Shown: piece by piece, positions 31,341 to 46,300 of the stretch
Layout of the letters: each line of letters begins with the position of its first letter
Numbering within the stretch: the stretch's first letter is position 1
Assembly: GCF_028858725.1 (NCBI RefSeq)
Contig: NC_084768.1
Span: 1,967,853 to 2,031,852, forward strand
Reading direction: 5' to 3'
Origin: Colius striatus
Taxonomy: Eukaryota > Chordata > Aves > Coliiformes > Coliidae
DNA: 64,000 nt
Translations under genes and position numbers: made by a program
Notes under the pieces: generated by a model
Databases searched by the model: none
What the model was told of the DNA's origin: nothing
What the model saw: the letters and a program-made list of their open reading frames with translations, nothing else

Positions 31341-34300
31341 TGCGCGAGCTCTGCTTTAATTGCTGCTTGAGAGCTAACGTGTCTGCGACAGGGGACACGG
31401 GGTTTGCAAAGCCGCTTAGCCTGTTTGAAGGTGTCACTGCAAAACCGATTTCCCCTTCCAGTGTGCACGAGATTTCATGGCAAAACAAATCAGCAGGACG
31501 AGCAACCGCCACTAGCAATAAGGCTTTTCTCCTCTGGGTCCCAAAGGCTGCCTGTAATTGGCAGAGTTGTACAAACGGATAGAAGTGTCTTGGTAAAACA
31601 GCCCTTGCCTTGGAACCCCAGGCATGCCATGTGTTATGTCTACAACTTGGAAAACTCTGTTTTATAGTTCACCTCCATGATGTGAACCTTGATCTGGCTA
31701 AAGGAAAATTCACAGCTTGACTTCCTCCCAAAGAAGATAAAATGAAGCCTTTAGGGGTGGAAAACAAGACTGATAGTCAGTGTTTCAAAGGTGAAGGCTA
31801 AATAGGTGAATCTGTATTTACCTGACTTCTGAGATAACTTCTTCTTACTCCTGTGGTTTTGCAGAGTATTGCAGACACTAGGCCTAGGATCACAGATACT
31901 CACCACTGATGGTGTGAAGATAGGCGTGGAAATATTCTTCTCAAAAAAACAGCAGGAATACAGTAAGCAGAAGGGAAAACACCTTTTGCATAGAGTTGAA
32001 TATGTGTGGTATGTGTCCCTCACCACTCTGGTCAGAAAGTTTTGGCAGTAAGTACCAAGTGTTGTGTTGTAAAACGGTTGCTTTAGCTTCATTTTCTTTC
32101 AAAACATGTTACTCAAGTAAGAAAGGGTAATGCTTTGGTTATTCAACTTGAGGGAGGAGACCATTGTATCTGTAATCAATAGTTATTCTGAAGAATTCTT
32201 CTGACTTGAAATTTTGCTGGTTTAGCTGTTTCATGTCATCAGTGTGTTATCTCCTTTTCCTGTGTGGATTTTGCTAGTGGCAGTGTGCATTGTGTTAATA
32301 CATTTGTAGGAATCTTGAATGATTACTGTAGTACTGGGAGGCAAAGTTTGGATTCAGGTTTGTTTTCCCTGTTAGATCACATAGACTTACAAAGGGTAAG
32401 TGCAGCATTTCCAAATTCAGTATATACAACGTGGTTTTCCTTTTAAGTTAGTTTGATGTAATAGCTGTTCTCTTGACTTTGTTGTCTCTACCAGTAATTG
32501 GTTATTTATTAGCCCTCATACTATATTAGTTATGTTTTTCAGATCTATAGGGGACTAAACTTCCCTTCTTGTAATCTCAGGAATCCCTCAGAGTTTCAGC
32601 ATTTATAAATGACAAGGGCAAATTCTTCTGAAAAGGCAAATCACTTATTTCTCGTTAGAGCTGGTTTTTGAGCTTGTGAGATCTTTGTATTTTATAGCAC
32701 TATTAGCTATACATAGAACTATTTCCTTTCATATAACTGCAATAGTAAGGGCTGTCCTGTGACTGTTGAATTTGTGATAGAATTCTTCTTGACTTCATTG
32801 CAGAATCAGGCTCTTAGCAATGGTTCTACCATAAGCACTAATCATGTAGTAGTGAACTGTACTTTAGCTGTTAGCTTACAAATCACTGAAGTCCAAATGG
32901 ATGATGATGTTTTCTTTAAAGAAGGCTTTTAGCGCTGTTTTAAGAAACATGGTATGAAATGTGTGAAGTGACAAATTTTATTAACTCAGATTTAGCTAGC
33001 TTACTTTGTTAGATCTGCATATTTGGATCCTCTCTACTGCTTTCCTGTGCGTGCAACCAAAACTAGAGTCTGTAATTGGGATTCCTGGTTACTCCTGAAG
33101 TGATCATGTTGGGTTTTTTAGCAGAAAGAATTCTATTTGTTTATTTTCCCAAGTGGAGAAGGTTTTGGTGTTTCCTTTGAAAGAGCTTTTGATGAATGAT
33201 GAAACTTGGTATCAAGATACCAAGTAGCTTGGACTGCATTTCCCTTTCTTAATTTAATCTAGTTACACATATGTACCATGCAGAGAGGACATCCTCAGTC
33301 TAAGGAAAATGGCCCATTTAGCCTCAGCAGTGTCACATGATATGTGTGACACTGCTGCAGAGAGCCTCCTTAGCTCCTGCCTGTAAATGCTTTCATGTCA
33401 TACTGTGTCATTCATTTTACCTTTCGAGGTTCAAATTTCATACCAGTGGAGTACATACATATTAAACTTGAAACTTTATTTAACTCTTTATTCACATCTG
33501 AACATGCTCAGAGGTATTAGAAGTAAGTGAAACTCAGATTTAGATGGTTTAAGCCTTTCTTCCTCTGACAGATTTGGTCCATAGGTACAGAGCTTCAGCA
33601 ACGTCTGATTTTGCAAACATGCTGCTATTAGATAAAACAATTCCCTGTGAAATAAATTCAGGGGACTGGGGAGAAAAACAGAGAGAATTTCTATTTCCTA
33701 CCAGCTGTTACTGCAGAATAGGTCTCTTTGAGTGAGAACTTTCTTGCTTAGCATGCTGTTTCATGTTTTGCCGGGTCCTGTGTTAACGTCCTCGTCCCAA
33801 GAGTTACAGTCAACTGCTCAGTGTCCAAGTGGAAGCTTTTTTTTTCATTTTTACCAGGGCCTGTATTGACAGGGCAATGGTTTTAAACCGAAAGAGGATG
33901 GATTTTGATTGGAGATAAGGAAGAAGGTGTTTTGTTTTTTTTATCATGAGAGTGATGAGATGTTAGAACTGGTTTCCCAGAAAAGTTGTGGATGCCCCAT
34001 CATTGAAAGGTCAGGTTGAATGTGGCTTAGAGCAACCTGATCTAGTGAGAGATGTCCCTGCCTGTGCCAGAGGGATTGGACTAGTTGATCTACAAAGATC
34101 CCTTCCAACACAAAGCATTCTATGGTGTATATACTGTGTTTGTATTTGTAGCAAGCAGATAGGGTCCCAAGTTGTTTAGATAACTAAAGTTCTTACACTG
34201 TACCTCTAATTTGTCTGGGTAGTAATTGCATGAAGGAGAAGGTGATGTACTGACCTTAAATCATGATAAGGTTCTGAACACTAAGTAATTGAATTGGTTT

Positions 34301-37300
34301 ATGTGTTCCATTTCTTTTCCATTAAAAAAGTACATTTAATGAGTACTGGAGCTCAGGAAGCCAGATTTCCTCTGCTTTTGGTTTGTGACTAATTGACTCT
34401 GTTGTCAGCCAAGTTGGGGAGGACTTCCACTCCCTCCATCTTTGATGCTCCACTGTCTAATACGGTGTTTGCCTAACCTTTCATGTCTCAAGTCATTGTC
34501 TTTCCTTGCCTCTTGCTCACAAAATGTAAAATTACCTTAACAGGTACCCACTATTCAAGCAGGTACAGTGAAAGTTGATGGTGGAATCACCACATTTTTC
34601 AGTTATTGGAAAATATAAACAAAACACACAGAGAAGGTTTATACCATAAAAGTAAGTTTAATAAACACAACACTTAAAATGTTTGCAAAGTTGAAGAAAA
34701 GACACAATAGTAAGTACTTTAGTTGGAGTGAAAGTGACAAAGAAATTTGAGGCTATTTTTGTGGCTACTGTTTCTCTCTTGATATTTAAACCATAAAATG
34801 AACACAGTAGGAGACATAAAAAACCACCACATTTTATGTATGTGAGCTGCCATTTTAATATGTCCAAGGAACATTTCTCCCCAGAGCAGAATTGGGTCTA
34901 AACCAGGTGTCTAATGTGGAGATTGAGCTGTATGACATGTTTATTACTCTTATTATTAATACAGATTATTATTTAAACATCATGATCGTGTTCTTATATT
35001 CTTATAATCTATTTGTTTCCTTGGAATGGGTAAGACATAAAATACATATAATAATTGATGGAATGTTCAGTATGGTATCAAGAGAAATGTTGTACAAATT
35101 TATTTCAATTTATCTTTTTTTTCATGACAAGTTTTTAACTCAAATTTATGTCTAAAGAAGTCAGTAGAAAGTTGTGCTCCAGAACTTTAGGAAGCACGTC
35201 GCTGATAATCCTAACTTCTTCTTATACACACTAAATTACAATGCTAGAGGAAAAAATAAAGTTGCCCATAGAGCTGTGTGAGAGTTGACTCAAAGGTTTT
35301 CAACAACTTTTGAGATCAATTGCTGTCAGAGGTAAATGGGCATTGCAGGGCTGTTTAAGTGCACATTTTCGTAATCCCTATTTTGAAGACTTTAAAGGCA
35401 CATTACTGACTGTGATAGGATATGATATAAACAGGTATATAATGTTAAAGATATGTATTATTTTTACTGGACTATGATAACTGCCTCTATTAATGGATAT
35501 TTTATCAAATTACAGGGTATTTACCCAGTAGAACAGAGATTTCCTAACCAGCAGTGCGGTTAAATGTGTATTAGAGTAAAACCTTGATTACAAAGACAAC
35601 TGGACGTTCGGAGCTTTTTGTGCAGTTGTGATATTCCAGAGGCATCTGTACTTAGCATTTTGGTGATAGTGATACCTTTGCAGGATTCCTGCACTGTGCT
35701 GATCTCAGAAACAGTTTTAACATCTTTTCCTCATTTGGGTTGTCATTGAGACTTTTGTGGGATGACTTGGATGTATAAAGCTGTGTATAGGAGGGTGGAT
35801 GTCAGGAGGTTGGGACATCCCTCTTTTCTATAGCAGATAGTAACAGGACAAGGGGTGATGGGATGAAGCTGGGACACAAAAAGTTCCACTTAAACATAAG
35901 AAAAAACTCTTTCAGTGAGGGTGAGGGAGCCCTGGCACAGGCTGCCCAGAGGGGTTGTGGAGTCTCCTTCCTTGGAGGGCTTCAAGACCCGCCTGGACAC
36001 ATTCCTATGCGACCTGATCTAGGTGACCCTGCTTCTGCTGGGGGGTTGGACTGGATGATCTCTAAAGGTCCCTTCCAACCCCCACCATTCTGTGATTCTA
36101 CAATACTCTTAAGTTTTTGCAATAGGTCTTGAACAGATTATGGAGGAGATGTAGGCAACTCAGTTAAACTTACAAACCTTTCATTTGATGCAACAATAAG
36201 TGCTTACTTTATTAATGTAAGTAGCTGAGTTGAATTTAATATGTCTTCTTAAAATATGAAAAGTACTGCATACCAGAAGCAGTTAGGTCAGTAAGCAAAT
36301 AAACAATAAATCCAGTAGGATTTAGTCAATACAGATTGCTCATCTAGTGATTGAGTACTTTGTATTTCTTGACACAAAGTAATTGCTATGTTTTCCAGTC
36401 CAGTTGGGATTTTAGAGTGTGTGAAAGTATCAGAATTTATCCATTTATCTCCATTTAAGCTCAGGCTGGTGCCCTTGGTTCCTACCTGACCTGTGTCCTA
36501 GGGGTGTCTGTCTCTAGTCCTGTTTCTGAAGTGCTGTGTCCAATCACTGGGCAGACCCTAGCCTGATACTGTTTTGCCTGATGATTACTGAATTGTTAGT
36601 AGGACCTGTTGCTGCTTTGTGTGCTTGCCTATAGCGCTGGTACTATAGGTGTGAGGTCACTGCACAGCCTTTGTTTTGGCATCCTGGGGTCCAGACTTGC
36701 CTCCTCTGAGGGAGCAGTATGCTTCTTGCTGCTCCTTGGCACTCTGTAGCCTATCAGCACATTTTATCTTCTCACCATGACAGTCAAACACTAAAAGACA
36801 ATCCTTTTCGATTAATTGTCTCAAATTGAGCATTTGTCACAAAGCAGTTATTTTCACAACTCAACTTGATAACAAGAAGTTACAGAAACCTCTTTACATC
36901 AGATGCAGAGACACTAATGGTTGTGTGAAAGTGAGACCTAGTGGTTTTCTCACACCTCTTTGACATGCTGATGCTCTGGTGTGCTGGCAGTTAAATATCC
37001 TTGGGTGTTGCATCTCTTTCCAAGCTTCTCTCACTTTCAAAATCAGGTACAGCCATAAATATAAAATGAAATGAAATCTAGCCTGTTGATTTTTTCTCAT
37101 ACACATAGACCCAGTATACTTGTTGACATATTTCTAGAAGCCTAGTGAAAATCCCAAAGGCAAGAGAGGAGGCTTGTTCAATTAGGAAGGTGGTTGAGCC
37201 TCAGCAAGTTTGAGAGCCAGAATTGAGAGCTAATAAAAAGCAATGTTTGTGTGGGATGCTTTTATCCCTGTTTTCTTTTATGGTATTTGTAGCAGCTCCT

Positions 37301-40300
37301 GGTAAAGTTCAGATGCAGTAGACAGCATTTGGCCTGGGTCAGTATCCATTACTTTAAAAATTCATTCCTTCATTCCTCTTGGATAGAAAAATAGTTGCCA
37401 AGACAGGAGATCAAGTTCATAGTGCTCATTGGACTATGCTGGCTTAGATGAACAAATGGGATGTCATTCAGGCAGTGTGACACAGAGGACAAGAAGGTGG
37501 TGGGAAAGCAGTGACAAGCCTAATAAGTAATTATTAGGAAAAATAAGTTTATTGTAATCTTGTGTTTTATTTTTGCTAGGATGAGAGGAAATAAACACCT
37601 GGCAGCCATTAGTGTTTGATGGATGTCTTAGCTATCTAAGTTTTCTTAGGCAACATATCCCAACAATAATTGAGTATAATTTTGGAGAAAAGACCTGTGC
37701 AACTTAAACTTTGTCTTAACTGGTTTGCTTTTTTTCCCCCCCCTGTATATTGTCCAGTCTGGATTTGTTGATATCAAGCTTTTATCATCCTGGAATTCCA
37801 GCCTCTGGATTTTACCTCTCTCCAGGTGTAAATATCTTTATACCTGCCATTCTGAATAATGGAGCTGTAATCCATATGAAACACTGGGGGTGGTGTAGAG
37901 GTGGTGGTGTGTGTTTCATATTGCATTAGTCTGCTGTGGCATTTTGTAGCAGCTGTGCTGCTATAAGTATCCATAAATAAAAATAGCCGGGAAGAAATCT
38001 CTCTGGCTTGTGGGATAATTCCAGAGAGCCTGCTGCTGATGTGGAAATTCAATGTAGTGCACATGCCTGTACAAATGATGCGGCATTTTTATAGGCAGAG
38101 ATGGAATGCTTCTGTTTGTTCTAAGGAAAGGTCATGCAGCAATATTTGCATATTTCCAACCTCCATCCACTTAAGTGAAATTGTCCTTTCCCTCCTAGGC
38201 TGTGTTGAAGATTGCTGCAGCATGTGATTGTACTCCTTGAGTGTACTCTCTGGAGCAGTCACTTTGCAGTCAAAGCTCTTTTACTGTACCAAAACCTGAA
38301 ACTGTGCAGGTGATTGACCTCTGACAGCTACCGTGACAAGGAAGTTTGGCCTAAAGACACCTCTTCCCTAAAGAGAATCAATGACCGAGGTTCTCAAAAA
38401 TTGTTCAGTATCACTTCTCCATCAGGAAGCCCCATGCTTGTACCTGTTTCTGAAACCAGGAGATAATTTGTTAAAAAAAACCCACCACAGTTTAGTGTGT
38501 GCTGCTGATGTGACAAGGATGGGAACCTGTTTCTGTCTTAGGACCACGTGTCATGAGAAAGAGGAGGTCTATCACATGAGCGGGCCAGGGTTTTGCTTAG
38601 TTATCTCTTCTGCGCTGCTGATAATATCTATAAGAAAGCAAGTATCTTTTTCAGGTTAACAGATTGCTGCTGGGCTAATGGCATGTGAAGCACCTAAACG
38701 TGTAGAAACGGACATGCCATGAAGTCTTGCAGCTGAATTAGCGTCCTTCATAATCAGTGTACTTTGAAATAAACGAATATGCTGAACAATAGCTCTGGTA
38801 CTTAGCATTTAAAATGATTGTACTGGATGTTACAGTAAAACTAATTGGGGTTTTTTTAATCACATTTTTCTACAAGAGTTAGAATTTCTTGGACGTGATC
38901 AGGTTGCTAAAAAACAGCTGACTAAGTGTAGCAAAACACAGTGCTTATTTTTAGTTGGGTGGGTTTTTTTCCTCAGGAAAATGATAAATAGTTCCTTTGC
39001 CGCTGCTTTAGTCAGTCTAACAGAAGGCAATGAGCTGTATCTGTGAATACCCCCTTTTGTTGGTTTCAGTACAATGCAATATCTGTGCTAGCATCCAGAC
39101 AACTACTATAAAGAGGGAAATGATAATATGTGCTGTGTGCCTATGACCAGTACTCTTGAACTAGTGTAATACTTATCCTTACAAGTAATTTGAAGGTTTG
39201 AATAGGATTCCTGAGATAATAAAGTGTCTATATCTATATATTTCAGAAAGTATTTATATAATTCATACATACAAATGTATTTCTGTGTTGGTATTTTTCT
39301 GGCATCTCTCCAGGTCCCAGCTACACCTGGACAAAACATTAATAACAAAATTATTGGAGCCATGAATACATGATTTCGTTTGGAAAGCAAGTAATGTGTG
39401 CATGCATTGTATTTCAGTTTCTGTAGCTCATATTGAGTAGACCCTTTCTAATTTACACTCCTCAGCAATGACAGAGCGTAGTGGCAAGAGGAATGTAACA
39501 TGAGTCCAGCATCTTGCCTCAGGCTTGAGGCTAGCCACAGCTCCGGACTCCAGTCTGAGGGAGAATGTCCATCGCAGAAACTGTCTTGAAACTTGCCTTG
39601 TGGTTGTAGAGAAAACAATGAAAAGAGCTCAGCTACTGGAAACTGATGGCTTTTTTTCTGATCTCTTTGTAATGAAAAGTTTCCCTTTCACAGAATCACA
39701 GAATCTTATTAAGGACAAGAAGGGACCTGGAAAGCTCATCCAGTGCAACTCCCCTGCCAGAACAGCACCACCTAGAGCAGGGCACACAGGAACTCATCCA
39801 GCTGGGTGTGAACGTCTCCAGAGAAGGAGACTCCACAGCCCATCTGGGCAGCCCCTGCCAGTGCTCCCTCACCTCAACAGGGAAGAATTTTTTCCTTACG
39901 TTTCTCTGAAACGTCTTATGTTCCAGCTTGTACCCTTTGCCCCTTGTCCTGTCATTGACCATCACTGAGAACAGCCTGGCTCCAGCCTCCTCACACCCTC
40001 CCTTTACATATTTATAAATGTTAATGAGATCACCCCTCAGTCTCCTCCAAGCTGAAGAGCCCCAGCTGCCTCAGCCTTTCATCACAACACCCTTTCATCC
40101 CACACCCTTCATCATCTTGAGAGTTTTATGAAAGACTACGTGTCCAAAAAAGGGAATAAAAATGTGGATGACTGGTTTTGGATACTGAAAAAACAAAACT
40201 GAAAGAGAAATCAATGGAAGTTTCTTAACAAAACCAACACCAAAACAAGTGAATCTCTAATTGTATAGTAAAAACAATAAACAAACCAACCTACTAGAAT

Positions 40301-43300
40301 CCTGAGCCATAAACATTCGAAGCTGTATAGTACACCTGGAGATGTGGCTTTGCAAATAGAGGATGAAACCTCCAGATGCCAAGAGCTTTTTTCCAAGACT
40401 TTTCCCTGTTATGTGCTCTGTAACCACTACCAGCAAAAAAATACAGAAGACGACCTAGCATGTACCTGTCTAATAGGTTGGGCGCAAAGAGTTATAGTAC
40501 ATGGGATGACATCAGCCTGGCTGCCAGTCCCCAGGGTTCAATTTTAGGGACAGTGCTCTTTGATCTTTATAGAAATGACTAGGATGCAGGGATTGAACAT
40601 ACATTAAATAAGTTTACTGATGGTAGTAAATTAGGAGAAGTCGTGGATTACTCAAAGAGTAGAGAGATCTTAGAGAGAAATCTGGGTAGAGAGCTGGGCA
40701 ATCACCAATTGTATGACATTTAACCAGAGCAAATGCTGGATTCTGCAGCTGGGGTGGGGTAATCCTGGTTATAAATACAATTTGGAGGATGAGAGACTGG
40801 AGAGCTGTTCCATGGAAAGAGATCTGAAGGATTGGGTTGATGGCAAGTTGAATATGAGTCAACACTGTGCCCTAGCAGCCAACCATGTCCTGAGGTGCAT
40901 CAAGCACAGTGTAGCTGTTTAGGCCCATCAGGGAACAAAAGACCACGATTAGCGGGAGAGGCTGAGAATTGCCAAAGGGCAGGGAGAGTTTAATTGCTGC
41001 TTAAGGTCCAGGACAAAACAGAGCAGGCTGCTGGGCTTGGGGAAGAAAACACGAAATAATGTAATGCAACATCAACTAAAACATAACCTTAAACCCCAAA
41101 TCATAACCAAGATAAAACAACACAGAGTGGTACGTCAATGAAGAGTCTGACCAGCCCTTCCAGAACACCTTCTCCTCACTCCTCCCCTCTTCCCGGGCTC
41201 AGAGCCCTGATCCCGGGGTTTTTACCTCCTCCCCCACTGCATGGCCCAAGGGGGCAGGGAGTGGGGGTTTCAGTCAGTCTATTCCTGATGGCTTCTGCCC
41301 TTTGTCCCTCCTCAGGACAGGTGGGCTCCGCACCCATCCTCCCTGCATGTCCCTGGGGTCCCTCACACACACACAGCCCTGCCCGGGCTGCTCCCACGCG
41401 CATTGATCCCACAGGCTGCAGCTCCTCTCTGCCTCTCGTATGGGGCTGCTCTGGGCCCGCAGGCTCCAGCACGGCCTGTGCCATGGCCCCTCCCCACACA
41501 GTCCCTCGCTTGTCCGGGCTCACTCACACGGAGCTGCTGGTGGCTCTCAGCCCTGCCATGGCCCTGCAGGGGTTGCAGGGGCACAGCTGCATTCTCACCA
41601 CGGCTTGCAGAGGGGTCTCTGGTCTGGTGCTCCTCCTTTCTTCCTCCGCGTGGTTGCCTCCATCTTGTATCACTCTCACACCTCCTGCCAGCGCTTCACA
41701 TTCCCGTCCCCAAATAATGCTGGCAGAGGCGCCAGGTTGACCCAGCCGGGCCGGAGGTGGGTGTGAGCCCAGGAGCTGGGGGAGAATCCACAAACTCTTT
41801 ACTGGGTCTTCACTGCAACCCGCTCCCCCTGGTACCAAGCAGAAGCTGCTCCTTGCTAAACCAGAAGAGTGGCAAGCTGGTCGAGGGAGCAGTACTGTGT
41901 GCAGTTTTGGGCACCCTCATTGTACTGGTTTCAACACTACAGATGTGACCTACAGCAAAATAGAAGTGAGTGAATTTTCTTCTGTGTTACATTTGCATTG
42001 TATGTCACCTTCAGAACTTTTTTGGTTTTCAGGGTAATTGCAGGTGGCCAATATGTCATCATACTTGGAATACGATATTTCTATCAGGATGAATTTGCAC
42101 TTTGACTTTCAACTGTGAATCCCCTGTAGTGCACGATTTTTCCCTGTAGGGAAAACTGCCATTTTCTTCTAGCAGAACCTCAGTAGAGATAAACATTGAT
42201 CAACAAGTTGTTGGAGGTGATTTTACTCATTTGTCTTGCAGATTTTGTACAACCACGTAGAGAGCACATTACAGTAGATTTTCTATACAGCTGAAAGTTA
42301 TTTGGATGTATTTTTCACAACCTCTAGTGAGTTAAAATGCTGAATCAGGAATAAAATAAACTTTTTGTTCTATGAGAAAATTGTCTGAAGGCACTGATTG
42401 TGATAATGTTGTCATGGACTATCATGTTAGAATAAGATTAGGAAATATTTAACAAGTAAAGGAAGCCTCTTGTTTTCATCAGTTAGGTTTCAATGACCTA
42501 TGTGTTGCTCAGGACAAGAAGGTTGTAGAATATGTGAAAAGCTCACAGTTCAAGACCATTTTTTTCCAGTAATTTTTCTTGAACAAGTAATACGTTCAAA
42601 GTAGTTGTAAATTTAACTGTATGGGTACAGCTCTGACCAAGTGTCAGAGCACCCCAGAAATAATAGGTCTTAATACCTAATGATCAGAACTCTGCTGGGC
42701 TCGATGTTCTTATTTCTGGTGTGCAAAACAACTGAAACACTTCTAACACTAGGAGTATGAGTAGGATGGAATGTGAACTGTGGGACAGATTGAATTCTGT
42801 GTTGAGTGGGAAGTACTTAGAGGGGAGGAAAATTCAAACATGGAGTAATGCCATCTTTTTTTTTTCTCTTGTAGTCTGAATGATGGCTTTTGTGCATGTT
42901 ATGAAAACACATAATTGCTTCAGCATTCCAGCACAAGCTGGGTAATAATCAAAGTAGGACTTAATGGGGAAGGTACCAAAATCATAGTGAGGGAGATGGG
43001 GACCATGTCTTGTCATAAAATAATCGGTAAACACATAGCTCAAAATGCATCACAAGACTATGGAGGCCATGGGCAAAATGACTTCACTTTAACATTTGCA
43101 GATTCTGATTTCTGGGTGCAGTAACCCGTAACTCTAGCAGGTTTTAAACTCCTTTTTGTCTATAATGAAGCAGGAGGAGAGGTTGAGGATAATTATTGGT
43201 ATGTCTAAAAAGGCTTGAGATTGAAAAGCATTCACTTCCATTCTGAAACAGCCTTCTGGCACGTGATCTTACGAAGTCAATCTTCTGTGTGCTAGTATTC

Positions 43301-46300
43301 TCAACTTGTCACTAATCAATCTGTATTAATCTTCTCAATTTTTATAGAAGCTTTGATAAGGTGTAGTGATTGAGATCTTGTGTAGAGGAAGCTTTAAGAG
43401 GGAAATGATTTGTTATCCTTCATTGTGTCTGTTAATAACAAGAAAACACATGATTATAGTTCAGGTAGTTTTTTTTTTCTTTAGGCAAGTTCATCATTGC
43501 ATTTCCTAAAGCATTCAAGATATACATATATTATAATCTTAAACTACATTTAGCCACTACATGCTCATTATCAATATGATTCTGTCAGGAAATCATATGG
43601 GGCTTACTGTGCTTCTTTGTAAGCATTCAGGAATCATTTCATTGGTGTATCCATATCCTAACTATCAAATTCTCATTTAGACACAGATTAATAGGATTGT
43701 AGTTTGATTTACTGGGATTCAGCCGATGGGAATGTACTGCTCAGTTGGAAAATGCTTAGGTGTATTAGAAGAAATTATTGCTGATGGTTAAGGTGAAGTC
43801 ATAATATCATAGAATCACAGAATTGTCGGGGTTGGAAGGGACCTTTAGAGCTCATCCAGTCCAACTCCCCTGCAGAAGCAGGATCACCTAGATCAGGTCA
43901 CATAGGAACGTGTCCAGGTGGGTCTTGAAGCCCTCCAAGGAAGGAGACTCCACAACCCCCCTGGGCAGCCTGTGCCAGGACTCCCTCACCCTCACGGTGG
44001 AATAGTGTTTTCTTATGTTTAAATGGAACTGTTTGTGTTCCAGCTTCATCCCATCACCCCTTGTCCTGTTACTATCTATTATAGAAAAGAGGGATGTCCC
44101 AACCTCCTGACACTCACCCTTTAGATATTGATAAATGTTAATAAGATCCCCCCTCAGTCTCCTCTTCTCCAGACTAAACAGCCCCAGGTCCCACAGCCTT
44201 TTCTCGTATGAAAGATGTTCCAGTCCCCTGATCATCTTGGTGGCCCTGTGTGCTGGACTCTCTCCAACACTTCCCTGTCCCTCTTGAGCTGAGGAGCCCA
44301 TAATATGGCTTGCAAAGAATTGTATCTTGAAAATATGCTGAAGTTTGTTGTTCTTTCAATTCATATCATTCTTAATTACAAAATCGCTATGCTTTGGAGT
44401 CAAAATTTTCATCAGAAATTGTTTTTTAAAGAGCATATTCTATTTCTCATCTATCAAGATAACTGAAGTCCAGTTTTAACTTAATGCCCTTAGTTTGCCT
44501 ACTGAATTTAACATCGTAGACTTGTCTTTAGTGAAGAACATATGGATAAGTGTGCTGTTGTTTTTGGTCTTGTAAACTTTCATACACTTATGTTACAGTT
44601 TGTTCTTCAGTGTATTGTACTGGATCATCTCATTCCTGTCTCCCTTGTTCAGTGTTCCCTACCTCAGTCGATGTTTCCATTTCCTCTTGCTTTGAAGTTC
44701 ACTCTTTTTAATTTTGTTTTTTCTCCTCCACAATAATTTTTGTTCCAATTAATCAAGCTCTGTTAATTGCAGTTTAGGTGGAGATCTGATATTGTATCTT
44801 TTAAGACACAAAGCAAATAATGCCATTGCTACATTGGCAGGGGAAGAAATCTGGTGGCTGAAAACATTAGAATTGTAAAATGTTTGGTCAGTCCTACTTT
44901 AAATGCTGTAAGATTTCTAAACCAAACACTCCCCCCGCCAACCAATGAAAACAAACCCTGCCATCCTAGGAGCAGCACTCACAAAAAGTGAAACATTGCT
45001 ATTGCACTGATCATAGATGGGTTCTTTTAGCAGTAACACTGAGATTGTTTAGGTGGTTGGGGAATCTCAATGAACTAACACCTGTATTTGTTTGATATTG
45101 CTACAGATATTGTTCAGAATTTCTGGATCTTTTAGAGCTGCATGCTTAGGCCTTCTATGCTCTTCTTCCTAAATCCTGAACGTAAAGCCAGCCTTGGTAG
45201 CTGTTAGAACAGTCACACATGTCTGGTAATTAGCCAGAATGGAACAGCTGGATAGTTAGAGTTGGGATGATGGATAACTTTAAAAAATGATAAGTTTCAG
45301 TATTCTGGCAATTAATGACTAAATTACAACCTACTTAATATGAAGTCTGCAAATACTAGATGCATGAAACATTTTTATGTCTAAGGTTGAGTAGAATGAA
45401 AAGCTGTCATCCAGGAGCAGCCCTGTTGCAAAAATGGCACTGCGTAAGTGACAATAAAAATGTGGTTAGGAGGAGAAGGGAGAAGAATCTGGCATTCAGG
45501 ATGGAGGATTATTTAAGATCATGTTCACTGGGAAAATGAGAATTGAAGGCTGTATGGTACAGAAGGGAAAGGATTACAGGGCCTGGAACATTGGAGGTTG
45601 CAGATTATTGGAATATAAATTATGAATCCTTGCACATGTTCATAGAATCACAGAATTGTTTCAGCTGGAAGAGATTTTTAAGATCATCGAGTCCAGCTTT
45701 GTCCCAGCCCTATCAACCACTAGACCCTTTCCCTAAGTGCAAATCCACCTGTCTCTGAAACCTCTCCAGGGACGGTGCCTCCAGCAGCTCCCTGGGTAGC
45801 TGTTCCAATGCCTGACAGCCCTGGCAGCAAACAAATTCCTCCTCACGTCCAGCCTGAACCTCCCCTGGTGCAGCTTGAGGCTGTTTCCTCTTGTTCTGTT
45901 GCTTGTTACTGGGAGAACAGACTGACCTCAGCCTGGCTACACCTTCAGGTAGTTGTAGAGAGTGAGAAGGTCTCCCCTGAGCCTTCTTTTCTCCAGGCTC
46001 AACAGCCCCAGACCCCTCAGCCCTTCCTCATCTGAGACATGCTCCAATTCCTTTCCTGTTACCCAGCTCTGGATCCCCTCCAGCACCTCAATGTCCTTCT
46101 GAGAGGGGCTCAGAACTGGACACAGTCTCGGAGGTGCAGCCTCACCAAAGCCAAATCCAGGGGAATGATCACCTCCCTGCTCCTGCTGACAACACTATTC
46201 CTGATACAGGCCGGGATGCCGTTGGCCTTCTTGGCCACCTGGGCATGCTGCTGGCTCACGTTCAGATGGCTGTGTTCTGTGCACACGTACATTGGCCAGA

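Noticed and set aside
29971-31582. Many long frames on both strands in the SLC44A5 CpG island
   Set aside because: High GC content removes stop codons. No domain, splice logic or motif supports them, apart from the short ATG exon at 30675-30711.
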